A stretch of 64,000 bases of DNA from Gnetum montanum (taxonomy: Eukaryota > Streptophyta > Gnetopsida > Gnetales > Gnetaceae), in assembly GCA_015680685.1 (NCBI GenBank), contig MNCI01004508.1:20696-84695 (forward strand), read 5' to 3'. Each line of letters opens with the position of its first letter. Position 1 is the first letter of the stretch. The translations under genes and the position numbers were made by a program. This document shows positions 33,096 to 45,600 of the stretch, in pieces. The notes under the pieces were generated by a model, which was not told where the DNA came from, searched no databases, and saw only the letters and a program-made list of their open reading frames with translations.

Positions 33096-35855
33096 AACAT
33101 TGCTTCAGAATTGTAAACTAGGCTATAGGGGATCTTACCTATAGCTATCCTACACATCGTATGGTAGGCTCAGAGCACATAGAGGATTTTCTCGTGCAAT
33201 CACCTCTTGTTGTTGCTGAGCATTTTTTTTAAGCAAGTTGATGATGGCCTTGTTTGTAGTTGTAGCCTCTACTTGACCATTAGCCTACGAGTAATATGGC
33301 GATGAGAAGGATTGCTTAATGCCAAGGTTGCTGCAAAAGGTTCTGGTTTCTACACTACTAAATTGTGGCCCATTATCCATCACAATAGTTATGGGAAGAC
33401 AAAACCTTATTATGATGTTGTCTAAGATGAAGTGGCAAACCTATTAAGATGTAGTTTTCCTAAGGGAAATAGCCTCTACCCACTTCGTAAAGTACTCGAC
33501 AGTTGTAAGGATGAAGCTATGCCCTATGGAAGACTTTGGTGTTATGGGTCCTATAATATCTAGTCCCCATCATTGCAATGACCACGTGATCTTTATAGGA
33601 TGTAACTTGGTAGGTGATACATGTATAAGATTCACGTGGCATTGGCATGTGTCACACATCTTGACTTTAGCAAAACAATCTCGTTCCATGCAAGGCTAGT
33701 AGTACCCTAGGCATCTAATCTTAGCTACCATAGCCCTGGGAGCTATGTGTCCTCCACATAGTCCTTCATGGACTTTGCTAACAATCTTTTGTGTCTCCTC
33801 CCTACCAATGCAAGTTAACAGTATTCCATCAAAAGAGCATTTACACAAGGTGTTATCTCCTACGAGCACATACTTCCGTGCTTGCTTTCAGATTACATCC
33901 CTTTGGGCAGGTGTTAAGCCGTGTGGGGGTTCACCATGCTGCAAGTAGGCCTTCATGTTAGCGTACCACTCTTGGGCATTGGTAACACTTATAGAGGCCA
34001 CGTGTACTGCTTGGATGATAGGGTCTATGCACTCTATTGTTGAAGTAGGTAGAGTTGTGAACATGTGTGGTGGCACGTTTAATGCTAGCGAGCTAAGGCA
34101 TCAGCTATAGTGTTTTCGCTATGTAGCACATGCTGGATGTCTATTGTGGTGAACTATTTTAACACATTTTTAGCCAAATCATAGTAAGGTTATAAGTGCA
34201 AATCCTTACAGGCATAAAATTCAGTGATTTGATTGACAACAAGTTGAGAGTCACCTCGGATTACCAAATGTCATATTTTTAACTGCTAGGTTGCTAAGAG
34301 GCCTCTAAGAAGTCCTTCGTACTCAGCTACAATGTTTGTACAAAGGAACATGAAGCAGTAAGCAAAAGGTTGCATGTCCCCCAAGGGGAACGTAATGACA
34401 GTGGTGACACTACCACCTCACATGGTTGAGGCACCATCGAAATGCAAAGTGGCCTCAAAATGCAATGGTACAAAATTGATACTGCTAACTTGTTCATCAT
34501 GGAATTTGGATTCTATCATTGCCTTATCGTCAATGGGTGAAGTTGTAAGCTATGTAGCTATCGCTTGTTCTTTCATTGATGATTGGGCTATATAGTGTAA
34601 ATCGAATTCCATCGTTATTACTTTCCATCAGGCTATCCTGCTACTTTCATATAGGTTGTTCATGATAGCCCAAAGTACGTTGCTTTTGCATATGATGTTC
34701 ACTTGGCTACGAAATAGGTAGTGTCTCCAATGTTTTAGTGTGAACACTAGGGAGAGACAATTCCTTTCCACTTCATTGTACTTGGATTCATATGCTATCA
34801 ATGCATGGCTCAAGTAATAGACTGGGATTTCAAAGCTATCTTCTCTTTTTAGGCATAACAATGCTACGATGGATGTGTCTGAGGTGGTAAGGTAGATGTA
34901 GAAAGGCTTATTCCTCTGTGATGGGTAAATAGTTGGAAGGTGTAAAAGCTCTTTCTTGAAGTCATCGAAGGCTTGTTGGCACTATGTTGTCCATTCGAAG
35001 TCAACACCCTTCTTTAATAAGTGTTGCATAAGGTGTAACTTGTCAGTCAACCTTGCTATAAACCTTCTGATGAACTGTATTCTACCTTGTATCCTATGCA
35101 ATTCTTTAAGGTTAGTAGAGGCTGCTAGATTAATGATGGCTTTAGCTTTGTCAGGGTCCACTCGTATTCCAGTCTCCGACACTACAAACCCTAGCATGCG
35201 TCCAGTTCTAACGCTGAAAACACATTTTCTTGGATTAAGACGCAAATCATGCTTATGACAACATTTGAGGACTACCTCTAGATCCATGGGATGATCGATA
35301 GCCATCTTAGACTTGACCACTATGTCATCCACATAATCGTTGAGTCTCTCTAGGAGGTTATCGCTAAAGATATAGGTCATGGCTTGTTGACAGGTTACTC
35401 TGACATTTTTTAAACCAAAGGGCATCATAGTGTAACAAAATGTTCCCCAAGGGGTCATGAATGTAGTTGTCAATTGATGCTCTAGGTTGATGCAAATTTG
35501 ATTGTAACTGGAGAACCCATCCATAAAGGATAATAATGCATGACCAGCTGTGGTGTTTATAAGTTAGTCGATACTTGGCAATAGGAAATCATCTTTAATC
35601 ATTGTTTTGTTTAGATCCCAAAAGTCTATACAGATCTGTATACCTTCCATTTTCTTAGAGACTACAACAATGTTTGATACCCATTCTGAGTAATCGATCG
35701 CGCGAATGAAACCTACTTGGTATAGCTTAGTAATCTTGTCACACATGACTAGTGCAATTTCTGGTTTAATTTTTCAAGCCTTTTGTTTGACCGGTTTGAC
35801 ATGTGGATCCAATACAATGTTATGTTGTATTAACCATGGGTCTAAGCCTCAGCAT

Positions 35856-37591
35856 TGAAACACCCTAAATTTTCAAGGTATCCTTGCTTCACCAGGTCAT
35901 CGCAATTCACGCAATGTCATGTCACTTCGACAAGAAAAGGATGTTTCAAGTTTAGGCTGTACAGTTTGGAAAATTTTCTAGTTGGGTAATTCATCCAACT
36001 AATAGCCTACACAAAAGCGAGATGGAGAGTTGTTGATGGTGCTCAAAATGTGAAAAATAGTTTGGCAAGTTTTCTAGTTAAGGAGTTTTCTACGCTATGC
36101 TATGCTATATAGCGTAGTAGGATTTGGGAAATAGTTGTTCAAACAGTCAAGCTTAAATTATTGCAAGATAAGATGCTACGCTATGCTATGCTACGCAGCA
36201 TAGCACAATGTAGTGAGAGGAAGATAGGAATGCTTGGCCTACTTAGTAATTTCAAATGCACTCAATCAGTGCCTCTAACCTTCAAAAATAGTTGCTTCAC
36301 TTGGCTCCAAGTTCTTTAGCAATGGCTCCTTCACTAGAAAATAGCAAACTCAGCAAAAAGTAGGCCATGTCGGTTGCTACGCTACGATATGCTACATAGT
36401 GTAGCAACTCTACTGGAGTAACGAAAGGCATCTCAAAGGGCAGGATCAACAAGTTCACAAGTTTTGCAAAGCAGAAAAGTAAAGTTTGCAAATTGGCGAC
36501 ATTTTTGCGACTAAGGCTAGCTGCTACGCTATGCTACACTACATAGCATAGCATAGCATAGAAAGTATGCAAAAAGCAGTCGAGCACTTCAAAGGTTTTC
36601 AACACATACAGCAAGACACAACGAAATTTTTTGCCTTGAACTGGTGGCTACGATATGCTACGCTGCATAGCATAGCACAGCGTAGCAAGATGCTACGCTA
36701 TGCCAACATGCTACGCTACAAAGCATAGCATAGCGTAGCAAGAAGTTACGCTAAATCAATGCACTTCACATGTTTGCACTATTAGCACACATCTCCAAGT
36801 TTTGACAGTGCAATTATGGTATGGAAGGCTCGTAATTGCAGCATGGCAAGCTCGTCAAATAGCCATGCATGTCCAACAGTCATGCATGTCCATGCAGCAT
36901 AGACAAGTCAACATGGGCCCAGGACACGTGGCATCCAAAAAACACCTTTAGTGTGCCCTTGGCCCTATAAATATCCCAATGAGCAATGCTCAAAAGATAG
37001 GCAGGTCTTCTAGTTGGCGAATTGCTTGGCTGGCAAGCAAAAAGTTAGCATTATATTCCTAAGCATTATAAACATCTTGTTTGATACTTTAAACAATTGG
37101 CACTCTTGTTTCGCATTCTACTCTACTCTTTCCTACTAGCCCCCATAGCATTTTTCATTGTTGACTCTCGAGTCTGCGTTCAAGCATACAGCTATCTTAC
37201 TCTAAACGTCTTGGTTACTCTTGGGATCCCTACGCCCTTTAGCACTATGCAACCAATTGTATCCACCTTGATAGAGTGAAGTTACATTATTGAAGTAGTG
37301 CATTTCTCTAACTACATTTTAGTTTGTTTTCTTGCTTATCATTGCATTTTACATCGTTTTCTACCTCTTTTGCATTTTAAAGATCACTTTATGCTATAAA
37401 TCCCGTGTTCAAATTCTTCGTTTACAAAAGGTCATATTAACACTGACTAAGTCCCTATCTAATCAACCAGACCGTTCAAGGTCCCCATTTCTATTTTATC
37501 CAACATGGCCATCGTGCAAATCCGAGGTTAAGATTGTCATCACCGACGACCTCTCGATGTTTTCCAACCACTGACATTTTTGGTCGCAATA
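35856..37591 (+). repeat. 5' LTR of element A (1736 bp)
   Basis: Pairs with 52871-54571. It holds five clusters of palindromic CTACGCTATGCTACG/GTAGCATAGCGTAG sequence (36091-36120, 36174-36215, 36375-36408, 36522-36561, 36647-36742). The TATA box is about 1.1 kb from its start, so U3 is long. Confidence 0.9.
36966..36973 (+). promoter_or_regulatory. LTR TATA box (element A, 5' LTR)
   Basis: TATAAATA within GGCCCTATAAATATCCC. Transcription of the element would begin about 30 bp downstream. Confidence 0.75.
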
Positions 37592-37597
37592 GTTTTC

Positions 37598-37614
37598 TGG
37601 TGCTAGAAGGAGGG
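37598..37614 (+). other. Candidate primer-binding site of element A
   Basis: TGGTGCTAGAAGGAGGG begins 6 bp after the LTR end. The TGG start fits pairing with a tRNA CCA tail. I cannot assign the tRNA. Confidence 0.5.
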
Positions 37615-37625
37615 CCTTTGGTGCC

Positions 37626-37930
37626 TTTTCTCTATTTTACAGTAGCCCTGTAAGCATTTTGCACCTTGATATGTGTTAGCGTAAACTTGACATCCATCTG
37701 TGGTTGTTTACGTATCATGCGGTGTAGATCAGTCACTCCGACAGTTCCTCCGGAACCCTATAGGACATAAAGCCTCTGATTGCCATTTCACTCACCTATT
37801 TTTTACGATAGTCTTGCATACGTTCTGTACCCTATCGTGCACTAGCATAAACATGACACCCTTTTGCGGTTTTTTACGCATCATGTGGTATAGATTGGTC
37901 ACTCTGACGATTCCTTTGGAATCCGGCAAG
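37626..37930 (+). repeat. Imperfect tandem duplication in the leader of element A
   Basis: The segment with TCATGCGGTGTAGATCAGTC (37715) recurs as TCATGTGGTATAGATTGGTC (37881), a 166-bp period, with matching sequence on both sides. It is non-coding and lies between PBS and gag. Confidence 0.75.
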
Positions 37931-38169
37931 GCATACTTTCTAATTTCCTTGCTTTTCTTATTTGCAAAAATATTTAGCTTCATAACAATGACTTTCCCAA
38001 GCATCGTTGCTAGCACATTCAATGTTGAGGTTCCCATCATGGTTCAAGGCATTATTAGTGCCAAACAACCACTCAACTTGATGCTAGAAACATGTCGATC
38101 CGTCAGGATTCAAAATTGGGGACCTGAGGGCTTGGCCCAGCAACATGAGTGCTATAACTTCCTCTATGC

Positions 38170-41000
38170 CCTTGGATGTGCATGAACTCGAAGAAAAATG
38201 TAGTTTCAAGTTCGCCTACTATGACGGGAAAGAGTTTGTTCCCACTCTCGGTGCTTCCATCCCTTTGACACAAACAAATCAATGGCTTCTAGACCATCTG
38301 ATCCAGTTGGTTAGACTTAACGAGCAATAGGACATGACATATAACCATGAGGATGCCTTCTAGGAAAGACAGGAGGAACTTGATTCCCAATCTAACAAGG
38401 GAGGTCAAACCAACCCCGTTACCGTCCCTCCTACCTAGTCCTTCTGGACCAAACTGTTATTTTTTGTCGCTTCTTTTGTGATCATGCCTACACTCCTGCA
38501 ACCTACAATTACATCTACAATGGGTAGCCATGTCATCTTTCCCAGCGTATCAATGCCCTTATTCCCCTATTACATTTGTAGCCACTATTCCTCTGCAAAC
38601 CGTTCATCAGTCCATTCCTGTAGCGCATCACACGTCAATCATGGCTACCCTACCACATGTTCATACTGTACCTACATCACAGTCGTACGCAAATTCCATT
38701 TCCATTCCCACATTCACACCTGCCCCACCATCGGCGATGGGCCCACGCCCGTCCACATGGTGGATCCTATTCAGCTCTCCCCCTTTTATGCTACCATTGT
38801 AGATGTCTCACCACGTTCCCCACTAGGCCTACCAAACCTTGCAGACAGTACAACCTGGCATGGGAATATGGTCTTTTCCACCCCACACACAAGCCGCCCA
38901 TTCCGTGGCACAACCGGTAGTTGCCGCTTCAATAGTGCCACCCACTGGGTGGTGGACAACGCAGCCACCACTATTCACAAGGGTCACCCCAATGATACCA
39001 TGGATGGATCACGCGGCCACCCCCTCCATTCCACAAATGGGAGCTACATCGGTAGTTCCCCAACTGTCTGCATCATCGTAGGGTCTGGATCAAGAGTTCT
39101 AGCTTATCCAGACCCTTATTGAGGAAATAAACACCTTAAGGCTATTAGGCCTGACACAATACAAGTCATGGACTTTTACCAAGATGACCCCATTAGCCCT
39201 ACCATCCCAGCATTGACGCTAACCCTAGGGATGTCCCTCCCCCACTTCATGAACTATAATGGGGAGAGAGATCCCAATGCACATCTTGTTACCTTTAGGT
39301 TTGAATCCCTTTTTTTGCAATAATGGTTGCACACAATTATCTATGTCTTTGCCATGTCGTTGGCTGAAAAGGCCCTGGACTAGTATCGTGCCCTGCCACG
39401 CTCTTCCATATCAACCCTACAGGAGCTTCTAACCCAGTTCATGACACGCTTCAAGTATAACTTGAAGGCGATAATCACTTTGGATCAGTTGATGAGTGTG
39501 AAGCAGGATCCTCTAGAACCGATCCAGAAGTTCATCCAACGTTGGAGTGCAACCCTTAATGAAAATCACAAGCCCATCGTGGAGGCCCACTTACTGGCCA
39601 TCTTTAAGGATGGAGTGAATGACTTCATCAAGTCTAAACTGTACTACCTTGCCCCTCGCACTCTTAGTCAAGCCTTCACTCAAACTAAGAGTATACATGA
39701 TGCAGCCAAGGTGAGCAAAGACTTGGCCTATGTTGCTTATAAGAACATCTTCGCAAAGAAGGAAAAGGATAAGGCCCTAATAGCCATAGTGGCCACTGTG
39801 AAGACTAAGGCCAAGCCCAAACCTAATAACAATAGTAACAAGAACAAAAATAAGCCAACCACACCCATACCTAACCCCACACCCAAGCAAAGCAATGCAC
39901 TGCAACCTCCCATACCTGCACCCGAGACATCTACGCAACCCGAATCAAACTTTGAGTGTAAAGATCACTCAAAGTATACCCCACTACCTGTCAAGCCTTC
40001 AGAAATTCTAAAGTAGCTACTGGTAGTGGGGCACATCCAACACAAGCAGATGTTGGAAGAGGGAATTAGGAGACATCAGCATTACTGTGAGCTCCTTAGG
40101 AACCCCTCTTTGGCCTTACCTAATGAGCTCCTAGTTCCTAAGGGTTTCAGGCTAGATAGGTTTTGTGACTACCACCAATAATGTGGTCATAACACAAATT
40201 ACTATCTAGCGTTGAAGGATGACATCCAAAGGATGATTAATCAGGGAAAAATGGTATTGAACGAAAGCAACCCAATACGTCTTGAGAATCAATCTCTTCA
40301 TGTCTACACTAACCCCATCAATGCCAACAACGCTAGTTATGTTATCAATGCCATTAGCCTTGATAGTGATCCTAGGCCACCACAGCAATCGTTCGTAGTC
40401 TGTGTGCTTCAACGTAGTGCACCTGCACCACCAGTGGTTGGCCGAAACTCACAATAGCCATTTTTTCTAAGAGTCCCTCCCCAAGCATCCATCCCCATGC
40501 CACCTGTTAGCAAAACCATGCCACCCCGTCCATTAACACCGTTAGCTCCATTCATCATTAGGTGGCTGACTCCTTCAACAGTCCCCACCCTGCACAAGAT
40601 ATCTGAACAACCTTCTAGTCCTAAAAAATGAGAAGTGTGTTTCGTAGGCGAGACGTTGAGGGGAAGTACCACCCTAGGTGTTTCCAAGCCTACATATTCA
40701 CCCCTATGTCTACGCCCTCATCACCAAAGAGGGACATTGCTATAACCACACAGTCTACGTCGCCCCACCAAAAAGGGTCTGAACCCAAACCTGAAATCAC
40801 CCCTCCTAAGGAAATTTATCTTCTAGGACGAATATAAGAGGAAAAGGGTGGTAAACAAGGGGTGGCCAGGACCTCTTGGATGCCCTCACTCAGGTCAAGC
40901 AAGCTCTAAAACAAAAGAACACTACATTGAGCTTGTATGACCTAATCATGATGTCTGTCCCACACCGTGAGGCTCTAATCCACATGTTGATGGCGATTTT
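38170..41000 (+). pseudogene. Element A gag
   Basis: The N-terminal part (38530-39081, one frame) is rich in P, S, T and H and looks disordered. The capsid domain follows (about 39165-39735): FYQDDPISPTIP, LQELLTQFMTRFKYNLKAI, then IQKFIQRWSATLNENHKPI and LTQAFTQTKSIHDAAKV-like helices. A basic, Asn/Lys/Pro-rich linker (39790-39950) leads to a Tat-type finger-like block near 40165 (FCDYHQ..CGHNT..Y). The longest open stretch is 191 residues (39441-40016). It would form the particle core. Several stops and shifts break it. It is related to element B's gag at 61795-62660 and element C's at 62675-63400. Confidence 0.8.
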
Positions 41001-41860
41001 GGTGAATGAAGACATGCCAGTGGAAGAGGAAGCAATCCATTCGGTCATGCTTTCCTCTGTGCCTACAGAGCCAAAACCATCTCAACTAACTTTCTGCGAC
41101 GACTCCATTAGGAAAGATCCTGAAAGGGGCCAGTTGACTACAACACTCCTATTCATCACAATTCAGGTTGGCCAATACTAGATCCAGAGGATACACGTTG
41201 ATGATGGGGCTACCACAAATGTCATCCCCTTTCCTATTGTGAACAAGTTAGGCTTGGTCAACTAGATCAAACCCACAACGATGTCATGCCTAAGGTCTTT
41301 CAATGGGGTGCAGGTCATGGTGAAGGGCACGGTCGACATAGATTTCATGGCAGGGGATCAGTTCCCCACGAATGCAACATCAATCATGGTTGAGGAGATG
41401 TCTGGGTTTAACCTGATCTTGGGGAGATCATGGTTAGCATAACTTAGGGCTATCTCTTTGCCCATTCATTAGGAAATCCACCTACCATACGCAGGCAGGG
41501 AGGTGGTGATCGATGATGATGAGGTAGCGACACAAGATATTAATAATGTAGACATGGAGCAAGGATGATAGGTTGTAACCTCTGAGAACAAAGCCCCTGC
41601 TTATGCATACACTAACCATCCAACGAGGGAATTAGCTCAACAAGCTAGTTTCCAAAACAAAAGCGCATGGGCTGAGTTGCCCTTCCAAGTGGGGGATAAT
41701 GATGTAAATGAAAGCGCCTCAGCCTTACATTCTACTCAACCCACGATAGATCAAGAAGTAGCTACGCATAGCATAGCAATCCCATTGCTTCTTGGCCAGT
41801 TGCCATCCCTTGTACATTCACCGCCTTTTTTCTCTGCACTCATGTTAGTTACCAGTTAGC
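41001..41860 (+). pseudogene. Element A protease region
   Basis: HVDDGATTNVIPFPIVNKLG near 41190-41250 is the retropepsin active-site region. The usual D-[ST]-G is D-D-G, as in element B and at the end of element C, so this is family-typical. FNLILGRSWLA near 41410 is the flap-to-C-terminal ILGR-W block. An acidic tail follows, open from 41677 to 41859. The protease would process the polyprotein. A few stops are present. Confidence 0.8.
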
Positions 41861-41899
41861 TGTTCTCCAAATTGTTAATGTATCATCTCTTTGGCATGC

Positions 41900-42220
41900 C
41901 TCACCATGACCCAAAATGGCCTAAAACTATGTTCCCGTATGGCTCAAAATGGCCTAAAACTATGCTATGCTATGGCCTGAAATGGTCTAAAACTATGCCT
42001 CCCCATGGCCCAAAATGGCCCAAAACTATGCTACGCTGAGGCCCAAAATGGCCTAAAACTACGCTACACTATGGCCCGAAATGGTCCAAAACTATGCTAC
42101 GCTGAGGCCCGAAATGGCCTAAAACTATGCTACGCTATTACCTGAAATGGCCTAAAACTAGTTGGGGCCCAAAATGACCTAAAACTAGCTGGGGCCCAAA
42201 ATGGCCTAAAACTAAAACGT
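41900..42220 (+). repeat. Tandem repeats, about 37-bp unit, between protease and cargo gene (element A)
   Basis: About nine units centred on GGCCCAAAATGGCCTAAAAC plus a variable TATGCTACGCT part. It mirrors 60320-60440 in element B. Confidence 0.9.
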
Positions 42221-42663
42221 AAAAGCATGAAAATTTTACATAAAACTTAGCATGTAGAAAATGCATAAGTTAGTGTAAGATCGACTTCTTTTCCAAACTT
42301 TTCCTCTTTATTCAAAACTTTTATCTTTTAGACAATGTTTGTAAAATTTTTTACAAAAATTCAAAATTTAAAGAAAAAAACCCATGTTGTCATGGGTTTC
42401 CTTTGCTTGCATCATCTTCTTCACCACTATTCGCTTCCACATCACCTTTTGCTGCATCGTCCCCTGTTTCCCCTTCATTCCTACCCTCTGTGGGCCCTAC
42501 GCCCTCATCTAGAACCTGCATCATAGGAATGAAGTAATCAGCTAGGGCAACACACGCAAACTACAACAAAACACAAGCATTAACATAGCAGAAAGTTGGG
42601 GGCCTGAGATGGACTTGCATCTGTCTCGAAGGGTATCTAGTCTAAACCGAACCTGAGGTGGTG

Positions 42664-45600
42664 CTAGACCTCCTCCACCATGATATCCATCCAAAGCCTA
42701 TTACTTGGTTCAATGTCTACAACAGCTTTCTCCTTTTTGGCGATCTTCCATCTCGGCAGTCCCAGAGAAAAGGAGGTAATTGCGGTCTTGCCTGTGGGAA
42801 GGTCCACTTTCCGTTCAGGAGATTTCGTAACCTTTACTTGCTCTTTGAACTTTTTGTAGGCCTCAGAAATGCCAATGGCATCTATAAATTCCTTATAGGT
42901 AAATGCCTTCACAGAAGTGTCCCTATACAATTTATGATAGGAGGTGCATTCCAATTTATACATGTGTTTATGGTTTTTCTGGGACTGCCCCCATTCATAA
43001 ACCCTGGAGCTAAAATCTTTCCAATCCTGACTCTTCTGGGCCAATAAGTCCATTTGCATCTATTGTTCTATTATTTCTCAGGTAGCTTCATTATTCTGAT
43101 GCATGATTGTCCAAAATCTAGCATAATCTATCACAGCCATGCGCCAGTCCTCGTTATTAGTATCATAAGCTATGAGGAATTCATTTCTCGAGTTTTAGGT
43201 CTTTCACCTCAGTGCTCAAGTCGGCCTTCTCTTGCTCAGCTTTTTGGACCTGTTTCCATAGGTCTTCATTGACACGCTTATACTCCCACAAAGAACGAGT
43301 CAAGTGCAAAGCACATTTTCTCACCTCGTCGTATGCACGACGAGGCACCTCGGTCACTTCAGGCAGGAATGTAGGCATGGAACCGACTTTTAAAGGCCGT
43401 GTCGGATCCCATTTGAGTCGAGAGACTATCACAACATAAAGAGTATATCAGTCACATTAGTGTAGCAAGGTTAATGAATTCAAAAACTCTAGCATAGTAA
43501 CGTGAGAGAACCTAGCACTACTACTTACCTAGTTCAGGGTCGACCTGTTGAAGACGGTCAATCATGTCGTCGACGACCCTCTGCATAAACATAAATTTAT
43601 CAGGGGTCTCGGTCCATGGTTTCACATGAATCAGAGGGGGTCCTGCAATATGAACAACGGTGTTTTTCATACAACTAAGCATGTTAGCAATGGCTGAAAT
43701 GGACTATGACAAACCATATATGCCATTAAATTCACTAGCTTCTGATTGCAATTCCCCTCCCTTCTGATTCAGGGTGATGGTGGCATCCTTGGTAGAAGTC
43801 CCTTGTAGGTTGATGCTAGCTTCTCCTTTATTTACTAGCACTTTTCCTTTTGAGGCACCAATATCCTCTTTATTCATGGAAGACCCCTCTTCATCTCCAA
43901 AAATGTCCTCCTCATTAATAGGAGGATTCTGCCTAATAACAAGAGCCCCTGTCTCAGCGATAGGAGCTCCTTCCCTCTTAACCAGGCCCCTTTCTTTTGA
44001 GATTGGGGCCTCTGTGTCTTTATTCTTCATCCTCGTCTTAGGGGTTGACACCTCTTCGTCACCTTCTTCTTCTTCCTCTGCCAACTAAGAAACATGTTTG
44101 CATGAGCTTAAAATAGGTTAGCTTAGAGTAGGTGCTATGCTACGCTATGCTGTCTAGCATAGCACAGTGTAGCAAGCATTAACAAAATAGGTGAAGAAAT
44201 AAACATGAAAAAAAGTGTTTACCAATGGGGGGTTGCATCCTCTATAGTTTAAACCGCAGTCTCCGCCCCTCCTCTTCCTCCATGCGAAGGGTTTCCTTAG
44301 CTGAAGCAGGCCCCTTTCGCTGCAACTTAGTGGTCACCATTTTAGTAACGAGATGTTTCCCCTGTGATATGCTACCAACAATAGAAGGGGGCACCTCCCC
44401 TATGCTATCTTGGCCACAAAAGTTGCGGGCCACTCGATCCTTAGTCATCACAGAGAACGACTCCCCAATTATTTCTGGGGGATCTTGGGCTGGGGTGGTT
44501 TGGAGGATCTGGTAGATCCAGGATTTGGAAATTTGGTTACGATTCTACAATACCCAGGCCCCATTCTCATGGACCACCAAAAACTCAGCAAAATGCCGCA
44601 GATAAGCTATGTAAAAGGCATAATGTATATTGGAATGGGACTCTTGCTTCTTATGGAGCCCCAAGATTTCAATCTACAAGCCTTTACAAAGAAACCTGGC
44701 CCAGTTGTAGCGAGCCCCCTCTTCCATGACCTCACGCATTATCCAAGCCTACTCAATCCCAAGGACCTTCCCTTGGGAAAGTAGCTAAGGGAAGGCATGA
44801 GAATGAAAGATGGGGTAAACTTCTTTGGTACGTCCTACCCTAACCTTCTCCATAGGAATCACCTTCTACTCTTTGGCAACCCCTATCCACTCCATGGTGT
44901 CATCCTTCTAAAGGTTTAACTCCTTCTTGGACTTTCACCCTATGAGGATGCCATTAGTAGGGACATTAAAGAGGTCCACGAATAGCTTGTCATTGATTTC
45001 AATGACCACCCGCACATCGTGTATGCGTGTGCAGAAGTAGTCCACCTTGTCGGAAAAGGAGTCTACCAAGGAGAGCATCTTAGTGGCAGGAACACTTAGG
45101 TTCGGGGTTAGGAAAAAATACATAAGCCTAGCATTTCGAAGATTCTTGACAAGGGATTTCGAGGCCTCGCTGTATATCCAGCACTGGCTCGCATCTACTT
45201 CTTCGTACTTGAAGTAGATGTTTGCCTCCTAGTTCCCAGTAGTTATCATCGTCACCTCCTAGGACTTCTTCGCCCCTACAACAGTTCACATAGAAATGAT
45301 TAGCATAAAATAAAAAAATAAAAAAAATGGCAAAGACACTCTAGCGTGTTGTACTTACTACTTAGCCTACTAGGTTTATATGGCAATGAGAATTGTGGAA
45401 GAGCTACCAAGACTTCTTCAATGGTGATCGGTTTGAAGGGTGTCCATCCCTCATCCAACCAGTCAAACTCCTTGCATTGGCCGTAGAGGTTGGGATATTG
45501 GTCTAGGTAGGTGTGGTACTCACCCCCGCATTGACCTATCACACCTATGTGTATATTCTCAGTAGAAGAGAATTCCTGCAGGGCCATTTCTACTATGGTC

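Larger units (their letters stand above)
31200..35855 (-). pseudogene. Element B pol: RT, RNase H, archaeal-type RNase H, integrase
   Basis: RT is at 35746-34982, with YSEWVSNIVVVSKKM, the start of its palm, then FMTPWGTFCYTMMPFGLKN and an intact NDYVDDIVVKSK catalytic box. RNase H is at 34861-34628 (YYLSHALIAYESKYNEVERN). The second RNase H, at about 34470-34080, shows FDGAST, EYEGLLRGL, IRGDSQLVVNQI and NTIADALA. Integrase is at about 33950-33101 and 31551-31200: IVMDNGPQFSS keeps the second catalytic Asp and NGQVEAT keeps the Glu. A solo LTR splits it. The four domains in this order mark the Tat lineage, where the extra RNase H sits before integrase. Stops and shifts are spread throughout, but the RT core runs open for 180 residues. 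Confidence 0.85.

Noticed and set aside
37700-38185. 161-residue ORF directly after the PBS of element A
   Set aside because: It spans the tandem non-coding duplication and has no family features; probably chance.
38478-39122. 214-residue ORF in element A's gag leader
   Set aside because: It overlaps another frame (38530-39081) whose P/S/T-rich translation fits the gag N-terminus better. I keep the region as gag and do not call a separate gene.
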